DNA of 64,000 bases from CAJWOS01 sp964502005 (GTDB lineage: Bacteria; Myxococcota_A; UBA796; UBA2385), in contig CAZCUX010000016.1 of the NCBI GenBank assembly GCA_964502005.1, positions 88,924 through 152,923 on the forward strand, given 5' to 3'. Positions 35,725 through 44,278 of this stretch are shown here, piece after piece. The position numbers and the translations under genes are program-made. How positions within the stretch are numbered: the stretch's first letter is position 1; every line of letters starts with the position of its first letter. The notes under the pieces are model-generated. The model was given only the letters and a program-made list of their open reading frames with translations, was not told the DNA's origin and did no database searches.

Positions 35725-36318
35725 ATGGTTACACGTCCCGCTGATACTTCGTTGCTTCGCAGTCTGTCTGCCGGAACGTTGGGCCCCGCCCTTGGGGTCT
35801 TCCTTGGCTTGGTGCCGATGGGAGATTGGGCGCCGCCGGTTGAAAATGCCCTGGAAGAGAGGGATGCAGCCGAGGTTGCGGTAGGTCGCCTGCGCGTCGG
35901 TGCGGTGCAGTTGTTGGACACGATGGGACTGCGCGGCGAAGTCACGGCGCGGGTGAAGTCGGCGGAGAGCCTCGCGGCAAAGGCGCTCCGCAAGGGCATC
36001 TCGGAAGACCAGGTGGAAGACCGCATGGGCGTGCGCCTCATCGTCGACTCCGAGCCGGATTGCTACGCGGTGATGGCCGCCCTGCAAACCCAATACCCCG
36101 TGCTCCCCGGCAGCTTCGACGACTACATCCGTCACCCGAAGGCAAATGGCTACCAAAGCCTCCAGGCGGCCTTGTTTACGCCCGATGGCTTGGCGGAGTT
36201 TCAGGTGCGCACCCACGAAATGCACCAGTTTGCGGAAACCGGCCCTGCGGCCCATGGGCAATACAAAGCCAACCAGCGGCTGCTCGCCGATGCGGTGATG
36301 ATGTCCGCGCTCGGCTGA
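35725..36318 (+). CDS. Small RelA/SpoT-type synthetase-domain protein
   Basis: 197 residues. The domain matches alarmone synthetases: VKSAESLAAKALRKG at about 77-91, DRMGVRLIV at 99-107 and DDYIRHPKANGYQSL at 132-146. EFQVRTHEMHQFAE at 158-171 follows. The usual GYQSLH is GYQSLQ, and no HD hydrolase domain is present, so it resembles a small alarmone synthetase. Such enzymes transfer pyrophosphate from ATP to GDP/GTP to make (p)ppGpp, or act as toxins. An N-terminal 30-40 residues is hydrophobic (LGPALGVFLGLVPMG), which is unusual. It is a single-gene unit before a membrane gene. Confidence 0.8.
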   Translation: MVTRPADTSLLRSLSAGTLGPALGVFLGLVPMGDWAPPVENALEERDAAEVAVGRLRVGAVQLLDTMGLRGEVTARVKSAESLAAKALRKGISEDQVEDRMGVRLIVDSEPDCYAVMAALQTQYPVLPGSFDDYIRHPKANGYQSLQAALFTPDGLAEFQVRTHEMHQFAETGPAAHGQYKANQRLLADAVMMSALG

Positions 36319-36394
36319 ACCGTCGTGGGTGCTCCTCCTTGTGAACTCTGCCGAGAACAGCTATGAGACGAGGAGGGAGGCGAACAACGGCGCC

Positions 36395-37459
36395 ATGAAG
36401 CGACTTGTTTTGGGGATGCTCGTGGGCGCGACGTTGATGGTCGTTGCGTTTTGGGGTGTCCCCGTGGGGGCGGTGGCGCGGTCGTTGTTGGCGGTAAAGC
36501 CGTTGGGGCTGGTCGTCTTCACCCTCCTCGTCGGTCTTCAGATGCTCTTGCAGGCTGTGCGGCAGCGGGTGCTGTTGTCCGACGCAGCGCCCCCGTTGGG
36601 CCTCGGAGACAGCCTGGGCCTCATTTGGGTCGGCAGCTTCGCCATTCAGACGTTTCCGGTGCGGCTCGGCGAGCTTGCGCGGCCCTGGATGCTAAGTCGG
36701 TATCACCAGGTCCCGATGGGCACGGGGGTCGCGGTGGTGGCCATCGAGCGGGCGTTTGACCTCGTGGCGCTCTTGTTGATGCTCGCGGGTGTGCTGCTGA
36801 CCGTCGCGCTCCCGGCGCGTTCCGTCGATGTGTGGGGCGCGTCTATCGACATCGTATCGTGGGGCTGGGGCTTGGCCCGCGTTGTGGTGCCCTTGGTGAC
36901 GCTGGGCGTTGTGGCCGTCGTGGTGGCTGGTCCCCACGGGCTCTTGCGATTGCAGCCTTGGGTGGACCGCTGGGCGGAGCGCTTGGGGGTCGCGCCGATG
37001 TCCGCGCGATTGTTCGCGTTCTTGGGTCCATTTGTGGCGTGTTTTCGCGCGTTGCACCAACCCCGACGCTTGCTGCTTGTCACCGTCCTTTCGGCGATGC
37101 TGTGGGTCGAAATCGCTGCGATGTATACGGTCCTCGGCGAAGCCTTCGGCCTCGACCTCACGTTCGGCCACGGCGCGGGGGTCATGTCCATCACGGCCTT
37201 GGGTTCGTTGTTGCCCGCGCCACCAGCGATGGCGGGAGTGCAGGAGGCGTTTGGTCGCGGCGCGCTCGTGTTGCTCGGTGTATCCAGCCCGGGAGGCGAT
37301 GCGGTGGCCTTGGGCTACGCCGTCGCGGCGCATTGGTGGCAGTATGCGCTGACGGCAGGGGGCGCTCTTGCCGTCGCAGCTTGGAAAGGCGTCGCGCTCG
37401 GGGAGGTCTTGGCAACCGCCCGAGCAACCGAACATGCCAAATCGGCAGAGAATCCGTGA
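36395..37459 (+). CDS. Flippase-like membrane protein (LPG_synthase_TM/UPF0104 family)
   Basis: About 354 residues from ATG 36395. Eight or so membrane helices. The family signature region PVRLGELARPWMLSR (about 90-105) and the motif near GSLLPAPPAMAGVQEAFG (about 270) match the UPF0104/MprF-N type, which includes lysyl-PG synthase membrane domains and glycolipid flippase-like proteins. It is coupled to a methyltransferase gene by a GTGA overlap, which suggests joint action on a lipid or glycan. Substrate unknown. Confidence 0.75.
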   Translation: MKRLVLGMLVGATLMVVAFWGVPVGAVARSLLAVKPLGLVVFTLLVGLQMLLQAVRQRVLLSDAAPPLGLGDSLGLIWVGSFAIQTFPVRLGELARPWMLSRYHQVPMGTGVAVVAIERAFDLVALLLMLAGVLLTVALPARSVDVWGASIDIVSWGWGLARVVVPLVTLGVVAVVVAGPHGLLRLQPWVDRWAERLGVAPMSARLFAFLGPFVACFRALHQPRRLLLVTVLSAMLWVEIAAMYTVLGEAFGLDLTFGHGAGVMSITALGSLLPAPPAMAGVQEAFGRGALVLLGVSSPGGDAVALGYAVAAHWWQYALTAGGALAVAAWKGVALGEVLATARATEHAKSAENP

Positions 37460-38070
37460 CATCTTCAGCGGGTCCGGCGTATTACTATCGCTTCGCGCAG
37501 CTGTACGAGTTTCATTTCTCCGTGCCGCCGTTCTCGGCGTGGGCGGACAACAACCACGCGTCGGTGCTCCATGCGCTCCCTGCGCGGTTGCGCGGTCGTA
37601 TTTTGGACGTCGGCGGCGGAATCGGCCGCTTGAGCCGGGTGCTGGCAGAGCGCTTTCCCGAGAGCGACGTGTTGAGCATCGACTCGTCGGCGGCGATGAC
37701 GGAGCGCGCCCAAGAAGAGGGGCCGGTCGCCAACTTGCGCTTCGAGACGCGCTCTTTTTGGGACATGACCGGCCAATACGACCTCATCGTGTGTGCGGGT
37801 TGCTGGGAGTTTTTTCAGTTGGGACCGAGCGTGGCGCACTTGGCGCGTTTGATGGCGCCCGGCGGGGTCGCGGTGCTCAACACCTTGGGGCCATCGGCAT
37901 TCGGGAGGGTGCGGGAGACCGTGTTTCGGCACGCATGGCGCACGCACTTGTGGCTGCACCCGCCGGAGACCTTGGCGCACCGGCTCTCTTTGTATGGGAC
38001 GGACGTGACCTGGACGCCCGTCAACCGTTGGGAGGGGTCCTATACGTTGGTGGCGCGCCGTCAAGGTTGA
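37456..38070 (+). CDS. Class I SAM-dependent methyltransferase
   Basis: 204 residues from GTG 37456, overlapping the flippase stop. Motif I ILDVGGGIGRLSRVLAE (about 46-62) and motif II DVLSIDSSAAM are followed by a hydrophobic strand (YDLIVCAGCWEFF) and MAPGGVAVLNTLGP. A general small-molecule or lipid methyltransferase of UbiE/COQ5-like shape. The coupling to the flippase-like gene suggests a lipid-linked substrate. Confidence 0.82.
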   Translation: MTSSAGPAYYYRFAQLYEFHFSVPPFSAWADNNHASVLHALPARLRGRILDVGGGIGRLSRVLAERFPESDVLSIDSSAAMTERAQEEGPVANLRFETRSFWDMTGQYDLIVCAGCWEFFQLGPSVAHLARLMAPGGVAVLNTLGPSAFGRVRETVFRHAWRTHLWLHPPETLAHRLSLYGTDVTWTPVNRWEGSYTLVARRQG

Positions 38071-38084
38071 CCAACACCGCGTTC

Positions 38085-39503
38085 TCATTCGTTTTCGGGC
38101 GAACGTTCCCGGCGCGGGCGCACGAGAGAGGCGGGGTCGACGCCATACGGGGACGCGGTGGGCGCGAGGCTCGCTGGACGTTCGAGGATGACGTGCGTGT
38201 CAGTGGAGTGGCGAATGGGCCAGTCGACGGCGGCGCTGCGGAGCGGGTCGTCGTGGCGGAGAATCAGCACGTCGACGGCAGACAAGGGCACGGGCCAGTC
38301 GCCCACCCAGCCGCGCGGTCGCTCATTTTCGGCCATTCGAAGCTGGGCGGTGTTCCACAACACCGCGCGTCCCGAGAGGCGGTGAATGGTGTCGTAGTCG
38401 GCGGCCACACGCTCGGTCGGCCCGACCTTGTCTTCGACAACCATCAAGTCCATTGGCCCCGTGCGCAGGCCGGGCCACGGCAGGCTCACCGCGTTGGCGA
38501 CGGCGACCACGCCCAGCAGGACCCGTCCACCCCGCCGTTGGGCCGCCGTGAGCCAGGCGGCGATGACAAACGGCAGCCAAAACGCGGCGTAATGGGCGGC
38601 AGGACCGACGACGGGGCCCCATTCGCGGCCCGTTTCGAGCATTTCGCGGGCGACGGGAAGGAGGGGCAGCAAGGGCATCGGCGACAGCAGACCCACCACC
38701 GCGCCCGATTGGGCCAACTGTCCCAAAAACGACAGCCGGTCGGCCAAATGGTCGGGGCTCAGTGTCGCGGGGTCGGGACGGCGCAAGGGGTCAAAGTGGT
38801 AGAACATCGCGGGTTTGACGGCGAGAAACCACAGCAGCGCGCCCACGGCGATGGTGCCCACGATGGCCCCTTCACGCACACAAAACCGACGGCGCCACGG
38901 CCCCTTGTCCGCCCAAGGCGTGCACACCAGCATGACCGCGACGCCGCCGAGCAAATACACCGCTTCCTGGCGGCCCAGCAGCGCGACGAGGCTCCAGCAC
39001 ACGACCGCCGCGGGGCGACGCTCCCGCGCGCTCACGAGCACGCCGAGAATCCCCGGCAAGAAGAGGGCGGACGGTCGAAAATCTGCCATCGCCAAGCCCT
39101 GAAATGGCCCGAAGAGCATCACCGACAGGGTCGCCAGTACCCCGCCTGCGGTCCCGTGGACACGTTCGCCCAGGCGCCACGCAGGCCACAATGCGAGGCT
39201 CGCGAAGGCGGCCTGAAATCCGAGCAAGACCTCTTGGCGGGGCACCAGCGCGTAGACTCCCACCACCAGTGGCAGTACGAGGTGCATATGCACCATGTCG
39301 AAGAAGCCGCGTGGTTCCAACAGCAAGGGCGTCGACCAAGGCCCTCCGGTGGCGGCGCTGTGAATCAACTGGTGGAAAAACGCGAGGTCTTGGCCCCAGC
39401 AGGGCGCCATTCGGGCGGAGTTGGCGGCGCTGAGGCTGGCGAATATGGCTGTGCCAACGACGACCATCGTTGCGGGGCCGATTATGGAGCGGCGAACCGT
39501 CAT
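38085..39503 (-). CDS. DUF2079-type polytopic membrane protein
   Basis: About 472 residues from ATG 39503; the open frame extends upstream into shadow sequence. The N-terminal helix is followed by WGQDLAFFHQLIHSAATGG, the characteristic acidic/Gln-rich first loop of the DUF2079 (GT-C-like) family. About ten further helices and a soluble C-terminus with Asp/His residues follow. Likely a membrane glycosyltransferase. It converges with the methyltransferase gene, 14 bases between ends. Confidence 0.65.
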   Translation of the reverse strand: MTVRRSIIGPATMVVVGTAIFASLSAANSARMAPCWGQDLAFFHQLIHSAATGGPWSTPLLLEPRGFFDMVHMHLVLPLVVGVYALVPRQEVLLGFQAAFASLALWPAWRLGERVHGTAGGVLATLSVMLFGPFQGLAMADFRPSALFLPGILGVLVSARERRPAAVVCWSLVALLGRQEAVYLLGGVAVMLVCTPWADKGPWRRRFCVREGAIVGTIAVGALLWFLAVKPAMFYHFDPLRRPDPATLSPDHLADRLSFLGQLAQSGAVVGLLSPMPLLPLLPVAREMLETGREWGPVVGPAAHYAAFWLPFVIAAWLTAAQRRGGRVLLGVVAVANAVSLPWPGLRTGPMDLMVVEDKVGPTERVAADYDTIHRLSGRAVLWNTAQLRMAENERPRGWVGDWPVPLSAVDVLILRHDDPLRSAAVDWPIRHSTDTHVILERPASLAPTASPYGVDPASLVRPRRERSPENE

Positions 39504-39551
39504 GCGTCTCGGTACCACGGATGCAGGTGGATGGCCGCCTGGGAGCCACAG

Positions 39552-40727
39552 ATGTCGTCGTCGCTGCTCACGATTCGCCAACAGTTGGCGGCTTCTCGCC
39601 CGCATGTTTCGATGAAAGTGGCCACCCGCACGTTGCTTCAGCAGCTTCGTGCAGACCACCGGGCCCACGCCACCGTGCGGCACCCCCTCGCGGACCGCGC
39701 CGCCTTAGAGCGCCTCCTCGACCGTGTCCTCGCGGTGCCGACCGATCGATTGGTGGACGCCAAGACCGCGCTGGCCGACATGGTGGCCGCAGACGACCCA
39801 AGCACCCAAGTGCGCTGCGCCCGGCTCGCAGCCGATGTGCTCTGGGGGATAGGACCGGCCGTATTGGACGAAAACGCGCAAGTGACGGTGCGCTTGGTCG
39901 GTGGTCCTCCGCAGTTTGGCGCCGCGGTCGCCCACCAACTCCTCGGAGACAGCGACGGCACGATGACCGCGCGTGCGGCGGCCTTGGCCGTCCACCGCCT
40001 CGACGGCACGAATGTCGGCGGCGCGCGCCTCGCAGTGCAGGTGGACATCCCCGAGGGCAGCGTGCTGCCGACGGTCCCACGCGACCAACGCGCAGACCGG
40101 GGCCGCTGGGGCCGGGGCCCTGCGTGGTTGCCGTTCCTCGATGACGTAGGCCAGCGCTCGCTGACCCCCGAAGGACTCGCGCGCGCGATGGCCGCAGATG
40201 CCGTCGTCCCTGCAGCAGGGGTGGTGGATGCGTGCTGCGGATGTGGCGGGAACGCGGTCGCGTTTGGGTGGATGGGCGCGACCGTCATCGGCATCGAGCG
40301 CGACGCCCCCCGCGCCCTCCTCGCACAGCAAAATGTCGCAAGTACCGGCGTCGGAAATCGCGTGCGCATCGTGCGAGGCGACGTAGAGTCCGCGCTCCAC
40401 CAGCATTGGACCCCCGACCAGCTGTTGTTCGTCGACCCGCCGTGGGAGCCGACCGAAGATGGGCGCGCGGTGGACTTTGGCGACATGTTCGCCGCCCTCC
40501 CGACTCTTGCGGCGGCCATCGCGGAGGCGCCGTATGTCATGCTGAAGCTGCCGCGCACCTTCGCGGTTCATTCCTTGCCGGGGGGCGCCGATTCGTGGGC
40601 GCTCTCGTATCGAACAGGCACGGAAGAAACGGGCGACGCGCGGGTTGTGCGCTTGATCACAGCCAGTCGCCCCGCACGCGAAAATCCCGACGCGCGCGCC
40701 CACAATCCGCTACATTACCGGGTGTGA
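39552..40727 (+). CDS. TGS1-like RNA/guanine-N2 methyltransferase-domain protein
   Basis: About 391 residues from ATG 39552 (an alternative Met lies at 39612). An N-terminal domain of about 220 residues has no recognisable motif. The C-terminal class I methyltransferase has VVDACCGCGGNAVAFGWMGATVIGIERD (about 225) and LLFVDPPWEPTEDGR (about 294). The CGxGGN motif with an xPPW-type motif IV is characteristic of trimethylguanosine synthase-like and related bacterial N2-guanine methyltransferases. It is divergent from the DUF2079 gene (48-base gap). Target RNA unknown; a small-molecule target is also possible. Confidence 0.7.
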   Translation: MSSSLLTIRQQLAASRPHVSMKVATRTLLQQLRADHRAHATVRHPLADRAALERLLDRVLAVPTDRLVDAKTALADMVAADDPSTQVRCARLAADVLWGIGPAVLDENAQVTVRLVGGPPQFGAAVAHQLLGDSDGTMTARAAALAVHRLDGTNVGGARLAVQVDIPEGSVLPTVPRDQRADRGRWGRGPAWLPFLDDVGQRSLTPEGLARAMAADAVVPAAGVVDACCGCGGNAVAFGWMGATVIGIERDAPRALLAQQNVASTGVGNRVRIVRGDVESALHQHWTPDQLLFVDPPWEPTEDGRAVDFGDMFAALPTLAAAIAEAPYVMLKLPRTFAVHSLPGGADSWALSYRTGTEETGDARVVRLITASRPARENPDARAHNPLHYRV

Positions 40728-40765
40728 CTGGGGAACGATTCGCGGACAGACGTATGGGAGCCACA

Positions 40766-41815
40766 ATGCCTTCACACCCCCCTCCAACGCTTCTTCGCGG
40801 CAAATCCGTCGCGCGTTTGGCGTGTTTGGTCATGGGACTCGTACCGTTGCTCGCACACGCCGCGTCGCGGGTGCAGTTTGAGCTGGCCGACCCCAACGTC
40901 ACCGTGGTGGTCGACCAAAACCAGCTCATCGCCGTCGGCCCGCCCAACAAGCGCACCGCGAATCATTTGACGCCCGGTCCCCACCAAGTCGTCATCTTGC
41001 GGGGGGCCACCGAGCTTTCGCGCACGCGCCTCGATGTGCCCGATGGCGCGAGCGTGATGGTGCGGGTGGATGCGGCGGGGGGCCTGTCGGTCACCGGCGC
41101 CACCGCTTCGGCGAGCACCGCAGGGGGCGGAAAAGCAACCGGCGGCGTCACCCACGCCCCGCCTCCTGCTGCGGAAGCGTCGGCAGAGGCGCCCAAAGGT
41201 GCGGGTGGCTCCGCGCTGACCGCCGCCGAGCAGTCCGATTCCTTGCAGCCAGAGGCCACGAACTCGTTGGATATGAATGAAGGCGGTGGAGGGGGCATTT
41301 CCGGGCCAGATGCCGGTCCCGCTGGCGATTATTCTTCGTGGTCGCGCACGGTCGGAACGGCGGGGCGGGTCGCAGGCGGCGTCGTCGCGCCGGGCATTGG
41401 CGGCAGCGTTGTGGGAACCGTCGCGCCCGCGGCGGCCTATGGTGCGGCGTCGGTGGTGCGAAATGCCGAAGCGGGCGGCCTCAGCGCGCTCCAAGGGGGC
41501 AGCACCTTCCAGCAAGGTCGGCCGATTCCTAAAAAAGCCGACACCGGCATGGTCGCGTTTCAGTGTCCCAGCGGCGACCCCATCGTCGTCTACCTCGACG
41601 GATTCGTCATCGCCCAAGTTGGTCCCCAAGCGCCCAAGTCCAAGGCAAAGCTCGAAGTGGGTCGCCACAAGCTTGAATTTATGGACGCCGAAACGGGCCA
41701 ATATATTTACCGGGGCGTCGTGCAGATAGAAAAAGACGAGACCATTACCCTCGAAATCGGGGATGCCGCGCCTCCGCGGGCCTTGGACCACGCGTGGGAC
41801 TGGTCGGCCCGCTGA
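40766..41815 (+). CDS. Exported hypothetical protein with Ala/Gly/Pro-rich linker
   Basis: 349 residues from ATG 40766, preceded by GGGAG with the same GGGAGCCACA context as moaD; an upstream in-frame ATG lies at 40754. An N-terminal hydrophobic signal (LACLVMGLVPLLAHAA) is followed by a PEGA-like beta domain (VTVVVDQNQLIAVGPPNKRT), then a low-complexity linker (about 100-200) and a second beta domain (VVYLDGFVIAQVGPQAP) repeating the first. Inferred periplasmic or surface protein. It overlaps the next gene by 22 bases. Confidence 0.6.
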   Translation: MPSHPPPTLLRGKSVARLACLVMGLVPLLAHAASRVQFELADPNVTVVVDQNQLIAVGPPNKRTANHLTPGPHQVVILRGATELSRTRLDVPDGASVMVRVDAAGGLSVTGATASASTAGGGKATGGVTHAPPPAAEASAEAPKGAGGSALTAAEQSDSLQPEATNSLDMNEGGGGGISGPDAGPAGDYSSWSRTVGTAGRVAGGVVAPGIGGSVVGTVAPAAAYGAASVVRNAEAGGLSALQGGSTFQQGRPIPKKADTGMVAFQCPSGDPIVVYLDGFVIAQVGPQAPKSKAKLEVGRHKLEFMDAETGQYIYRGVVQIEKDETITLEIGDAAPPRALDHAWDWSAR

Positions 41816-42879
41816 CGCCCGCTCCTACATCCGTCGAAAGTCGGCTGTGGACGGTGTTTGCGGTGCTCGTGGGCCTGAGCTTGGTGGTCCTCGGGCCGCT
41901 GCGCCACATCTCCGCGCCGCCGTCTATTTTGGTGCTGGCGTTGATGGCGTCGCCGGTGTGGACGCTGCTGGTCGCGCTCTACGGGTTGGTCCTCATCTTT
42001 CGGCAGCCTTCGTTTGCGCGACTTTGGCTTCTATTGGCCGTCGAGATGGGGCTTTGGTGCCTCATTTGGGGGCGAGCGTGGGTGGCCCATCCAGCGGAGC
42101 ACACAGGCGACACGGTGCGCGTATTGAGCTGGAACGTACAACGGCTGGGCTTTGAGGACAAAACGGAGGGCCCGCGCATCGCGTGTGTGGCCGCCGCAGT
42201 GGAGCAAACGGCGCCGGACCTCATCGCGTTTTTGGAGGTCACGGAGCGCGACGTCACACGCTTGGAGGCACGCTTGGGCCTCCAGTGTACGCAAATTGAC
42301 TATCGGGGGACCGGCGCCGACGACCGCGGTGGGCTTGCGGCGTGCGCGCGGTCCCCCCACTGGCGCGTGGGACGGGAAGGGCCACGTCGATTTGTTGACG
42401 ATAGCGATTGGTACTTTGTTTTTGCGGAGATGGTGCGCACGGACGGACGACAGGTGGTCAACCTCATTTCTGTGCACTTACAGCCCAACGCGCTGCACTT
42501 GGTGGGTCCATCCTCGCCCGGCGCTATCGCCGAGACCCACCTCGCCGAAGCCGACGCACTCTTGACGCGTATGGCCTCGTTGCAAGACCCAACGATTGTG
42601 GCGGGCGACTTCAACAGCACGCGGGAAACGCCGCTCCATGGGGCCATTCGAAAGCACTTGGTCGATGTTTTTGAGCAGGCGGCCTGGGGGCCGGGCGTAA
42701 CGGTCCACGCAGCGGACGTCTTGCCTTTGCGCGTCGACTACATTTACGCAACGCCGGACCTCCCCGCCGTGCAAGCGTGGATTCCCGCGGTCGACTGCTC
42801 CGACCATCAACCCGTCGTCGCCGACATCGGCTTGCCGCCGCCGTGGCCGCGGGTGGCGCCCGAGGTCAGCGGTCCGTGA
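41794..42879 (+). CDS. Membrane-anchored endonuclease/exonuclease/phosphatase (EEP) family protein
   Basis: 361 residues from GTG 41794. Two to three N-terminal helices (about 18-95) anchor a periplasmic EEP domain. Active-site motifs: LSWNVQRLG, FLEVTERD (metal-binding Glu), NLISVHLQPN, VAGDFNSTRE (catalytic Asp/Asn) and CSDHQPVVADI (Asp-His). The membrane anchor plus this fold resembles the YafD / vancomycin-resistance-associated EEP proteins. A phosphodiesterase on a lipid or nucleotide is plausible. The 3' end overlaps the convergent PLP-fold gene by 14 bases. Confidence 0.82.
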   Translation: MGLVGPLTPAPTSVESRLWTVFAVLVGLSLVVLGPLRHISAPPSILVLALMASPVWTLLVALYGLVLIFRQPSFARLWLLLAVEMGLWCLIWGRAWVAHPAEHTGDTVRVLSWNVQRLGFEDKTEGPRIACVAAAVEQTAPDLIAFLEVTERDVTRLEARLGLQCTQIDYRGTGADDRGGLAACARSPHWRVGREGPRRFVDDSDWYFVFAEMVRTDGRQVVNLISVHLQPNALHLVGPSSPGAIAETHLAEADALLTRMASLQDPTIVAGDFNSTRETPLHGAIRKHLVDVFEQAAWGPGVTVHAADVLPLRVDYIYATPDLPAVQAWIPAVDCSDHQPVVADIGLPPPWPRVAPEVSGP

Positions 42880-44128
42880 TGCCCACACCGCGGTAGGTTG
42901 CGGCGCGCTCGACCACTTCGTCTTGGTCGATGAGCAGAAGGTCGTCGAAGCGGTCGAGCGTGGGGCCGACGTTTTCGGGCCGAAACACGACCGGCGCGCC
43001 GAGCGCGGGCGCGGCGCCTGCAAAGCGCAAGGCGGTCTGCGTGGACCGAAACTGCTCCGTCGGCAACGTGCGCAAGCCGCTTGGGTACACCGGAAGCATC
43101 GTCTCTGCGCCCCCTCCCACGCCATGTACGACAATGTGTTCGGCGTCGGGCACGCGGCATACGCGCGCGGCCACAAAGAGGGCAGGTGTGAGCTGCAACG
43201 AGAGCGCAGAGCAGCGCGTCGGATGGAGAAATGCTCCGCCGACCGTGATTTCCGTGACGGAGCCGTCGACAGCGGTGACGGGCAACGTCGCGCTGCTCCC
43301 GCCATTTACTATCGAAATTGCGTGTCCATCGGCCTTCAGTGACTCAACGACAGCGACCCTGCGGTCAGCGGCCAGCGCCGATGAACGGGCATTCATCCAG
43401 CCGTGGAATGGGCCTTTCCACCAACGGCGGGCTTCGGGGCGCCAAGCATCGGCGACTTGGGACTCCCATGCAGACACGCCCACGACGCGCACGCCGGGTG
43501 TACCGGCGATGGCTTGGCCGAGCTCCCGCGCAGCGTGAACGTCGCTCAACGAGCTGCGGAAGCGGCCAAAGCGCACATCGGCGGCGGGGTGCCAGCTCAC
43601 GTCAACGTCGATGCACACGCCGATTTCGGTGCCAGCTTCTGCCGCCGCCCGCGACAACAAGGCCACATGCTCCCGGCAATCGACCGTCGGGATAAGGTAG
43701 GCGCCGCCGGCGACTTTTTCCGCGACCCGCGCGGCGTCTTCGGCGGTGACAATGGGCGCTGGCAGGAGAATGTCGTCGAAGCCGAGGTCGAGCAATGCCA
43801 ACGCTTCGGATACGCTATCGCAAGCCACGCCCTGCAGGACCGCGCGTCCCCGTGGGTTGTGGGCGGGTGCCATCAGCAAGTGGCGCAACAACGCGGTGCT
43901 TCGGATGGCGCGGGTGGCCAAGCGAACGCGGATGGGACGGTCTCCCAGCGCCGAAATGACGGCTTCGCGATTGCGTCGCAATGCGCCAAGGTCGACCACC
44001 GGAAGGGGCAGCTGCTCGTGTTCAAGCACCGTTGCCCAATCGGGGGTGGGGTGGGAGGCGAGGAGTCTCCCTGCGGCGTCCATCGGAGTATCCGTGGGCG
44101 GGTTGTTCTTCGGTGGTAGCGCGGCCAT
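42866..44128 (-). CDS. Alanine racemase-type (fold III) PLP protein with catalytic Lys replaced by Arg
   Basis: About 420 residues from ATG 44128. Family: N-terminal alanine-racemase barrel as in amino acid deaminase / D-threonine aldolase-like proteins. The canonical PLP-Lys motif (usually xATKSxR) here reads VRLATRAIRS, so Arg73 occupies the Schiff-base position. IGVCIDVDVSWHP, GVSAWESQVAD and IVNGGSSAT (phosphate-binding Gly-rich loop) are otherwise family-like. Catalysis by the usual mechanism should be impossible, so it may be a sensor, a pseudoenzyme or a PLP-binding protein. Confidence 0.72.
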   Translation of the reverse strand: MAALPPKNNPPTDTPMDAAGRLLASHPTPDWATVLEHEQLPLPVVDLGALRRNREAVISALGDRPIRVRLATRAIRSTALLRHLLMAPAHNPRGRAVLQGVACDSVSEALALLDLGFDDILLPAPIVTAEDAARVAEKVAGGAYLIPTVDCREHVALLSRAAAEAGTEIGVCIDVDVSWHPAADVRFGRFRSSLSDVHAARELGQAIAGTPGVRVVGVSAWESQVADAWRPEARRWWKGPFHGWMNARSSALAADRRVAVVESLKADGHAISIVNGGSSATLPVTAVDGSVTEITVGGAFLHPTRCSALSLQLTPALFVAARVCRVPDAEHIVVHGVGGGAETMLPVYPSGLRTLPTEQFRSTQTALRFAGAAPALGAPVVFRPENVGPTLDRFDDLLLIDQDEVVERAATYRGVGITDR

Positions 44129-44278
44129 ACCTACGTCTTTCGCGAACGATGACAATCTGTGACATCTTTCCGGGCAGTCTACGCCATCGCCCTGGAAAAT
44201 CAACGGTCCGTGGATACGTTGGAAACAGGTGTGTGCCGAATCGCACCAAAAGTGGCACAGACTGGCTATGAAGGCGAG

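Noticed and set aside
37368..39551. N-terminal extension of the TGS1-like gene as a 1119-residue protein
   Set aside because: The extension runs through genes on both strands; only the part from 39552 has a start context and a recognised domain.
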